In this document: positions 5,019 through 6,065 of the stretch, in pieces
Position numbering within the stretch: position 1 is the stretch's first letter
Layout of the letters: every line of letters begins with the position of its first letter
Source: Armatimonadota bacterium
GTDB taxonomy: Bacteria > Armatimonadota > JAAZEB01
Length of the DNA: 6,065 nt
Assembly (NCBI GenBank): GCA_012841485.1
Contig: DUUU01000631.1
Span: forward strand, 1-6,065
Direction of reading: 5' to 3'
The notes under the pieces: generated by a model
Databases searched by the model: none
What the model was told of the DNA's origin: nothing
Seen by the model: only the letters and a program-made list of their open reading frames with translations
Program-made: the position numbers and the translations under genes

Positions 5019-6029
5019 ATGTCGAAGCTGGGAGCTGCCGTAATCGGCGCGCGCATGGGTTCGGGGCACGTGCTGGGCTACGTCAACAACCCGCACACCG
5101 AACTGCGCGCCGTCTGCGATACCGACCTGGAGAGCGCGCGGCGGGTGGCGGAGAAGCACTCGGTGCCGCTTGTGACCGATAACTGGGAGGAGCTGCTGGA
5201 GCGAGAGGATATCCAGATCATCTCCGTGGCAACCCCGGACCCGCTTCATGAGCCGATGACCGTGCGCTCGCTCGAGGCCGGAAAGCACGTCCTGTGCGAG
5301 AAGCCGATGGCGCTCACCGTGCCGGAGTGCGAGCGGATGATCGCCGCGGCCGACCGGACCGGCAAGTTACTCATGGTGGGTCAGGTCTGCCGCTTCGCGC
5401 CCGGTTTTGCCCTTGCCAAGCGCCTAGTGGAACGCGGGGAGATCGGCGACCTCTTCTTTGTGGAGTCGGAGTACGCGCACGACTATACGCATGTCGCCGG
5501 GGTGGGCGGCTGGCGCAAGGATCCCAAAGTGAAGCGCGAGCCCTTCGTCGGTGGCGGCTGCCACGCAGTGGACCTTGTCCGCTGGATCGCCGGGAACATG
5601 GTGGAGTGCTCTGCCTACAGCAACCAGAAGGTGCTGACGGATTGGCCGGTGGATGACTGCACGGTCGCGATCTATAGGTTCGAAAGTGGCGTGATCGGCA
5701 AAGTGATGTGCTCCATCGGATGCAAGCGCCCCTACACGATGCGCTCTGTCTTCTATGGCACCCGAGGCACGATCATCTGCGATAACACCTCGCCCGCCAT
5801 CCAGCTCCACACGAAGGACCTTCCAGAGGCGAACGGCTGGATCACGTTGCCCGTGAATCTGGCATCGCATAACGTCACGGCGGAGGTGAACGAGTTGGTG
5901 GAGTGTATCACCGAGGGGAAGCCACTCTCGACAGATGGCCGGGAGGGGGCGCGCACGGTGGCTGCCTGTCGCGCGGCGGTGGAATCCGCGGCGACCGGCA
6001 AACCTGTGCCGGTACGAACGCAGTTCTGA
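5019..6029 (+). CDS. Gfo/Idh/MocA-family NAD(P)-dependent oxidoreductase
   Basis: This 336-residue cytoplasmic protein has the standard two-domain layout. An N-terminal Rossmann domain (about 4-120) includes an acidic residue after strand 2 (CDTD at 33-36), the ATPDPLHE segment at 71-78, and the catalytic-lysine motif GKHVLCEKPMALT at 88-100 (EKP at 94-96). A C-terminal alpha/beta domain (about 125-330) contains GGGCHAVDLVRW at 178-189 with His182 and Asp185, and YGTRGTI at 246-252. The family oxidises or reduces sugars, inositols and related polyols. The substrate here cannot be deduced. Two departures are visible: the Rossmann motif reads GARMGSGH instead of the usual GxGxxGxxH, and the residue four before His182 is Gly178, where many members have an Asp. 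An alternative GTG start at 4992 would add nine residues before the Rossmann strand. It stands alone on its strand in this window. Confidence 0.95.
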   Translation: MSKLGAAVIGARMGSGHVLGYVNNPHTELRAVCDTDLESARRVAEKHSVPLVTDNWEELLEREDIQIISVATPDPLHEPMTVRSLEAGKHVLCEKPMALTVPECERMIAAADRTGKLLMVGQVCRFAPGFALAKRLVERGEIGDLFFVESEYAHDYTHVAGVGGWRKDPKVKREPFVGGGCHAVDLVRWIAGNMVECSAYSNQKVLTDWPVDDCTVAIYRFESGVIGKVMCSIGCKRPYTMRSVFYGTRGTIICDNTSPAIQLHTKDLPEANGWITLPVNLASHNVTAEVNELVECITEGKPLSTDGREGARTVAACRAAVESAATGKPVPVRTQF

Positions 6030-6065
6030 GGCCTACCTTCCAGGAAGCGGGGCGATCCCGAGGGA

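Noticed and set aside
6037..6047. CTTCC-A-GGAAG dyad after the oxidoreductase stop
   Set aside because: A one-base loop leaves a very weak hairpin without a T-tract, and the window ends too soon to judge a terminator.

Overview
The window is GC-rich DNA with five complete protein-coding genes, all in ordinary chromosomal layout. I see no mobile element, CRISPR array, rRNA or tRNA. A diderm bacterium is suggested by a small outer-membrane beta-barrel protein with an aromatic C-terminal signature. Strong Shine-Dalgarno sites precede four of the five genes. A free-living, carbohydrate-using diderm such as Armatimonadota or Planctomycetota would fit, but this is an inference from style and not a placement.

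Left part (65-3691, minus strand): a glycerate 2-kinase gene is followed, after a 186-bp gap, by a gene for a large exported protein. That protein has a carbohydrate-binding-like beta-sandwich, a beta-rich linker domain and a helical C-terminal half resembling an alpha/alpha toroid. The kinase has the best promoter in the window (TTGACA, 18-nt spacer, TATCCT) and a GC-rich leader of about 75 nt that can fold into several small hairpins and lacks a clear Shine-Dalgarno. The gap between the two genes holds two dyad-symmetry elements.

Middle (3914-4777): an FmdB-type zinc-ribbon gene on the plus strand converges on the beta-barrel gene on the minus strand. The 129-bp space between their stop codons holds two hairpins, one starting 4 nt after the FmdB stop and one starting 5 nt after the barrel-protein stop. 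The second has a 17-bp stem that is fully paired only in the RNA from the barrel gene.

Right part (5019-6029, plus strand): a Gfo/Idh/MocA-family NAD(P)-dependent oxidoreductase, divergent from the barrel gene. It has an altered Rossmann glycine motif and lacks the usual Asp of the D-x3-H signature.

The genes do not form an obvious single pathway. The shared theme is carbohydrate and sugar-acid metabolism: a polysaccharide-related exported protein, a glycerate kinase feeding glycolysis, and a sugar or polyol dehydrogenase. I did not find a convincing new multi-gene system. The items most worth a second look are the exported protein of unrecognised family, the twin hairpins between the convergent genes and the structured leader of the glycerate kinase.
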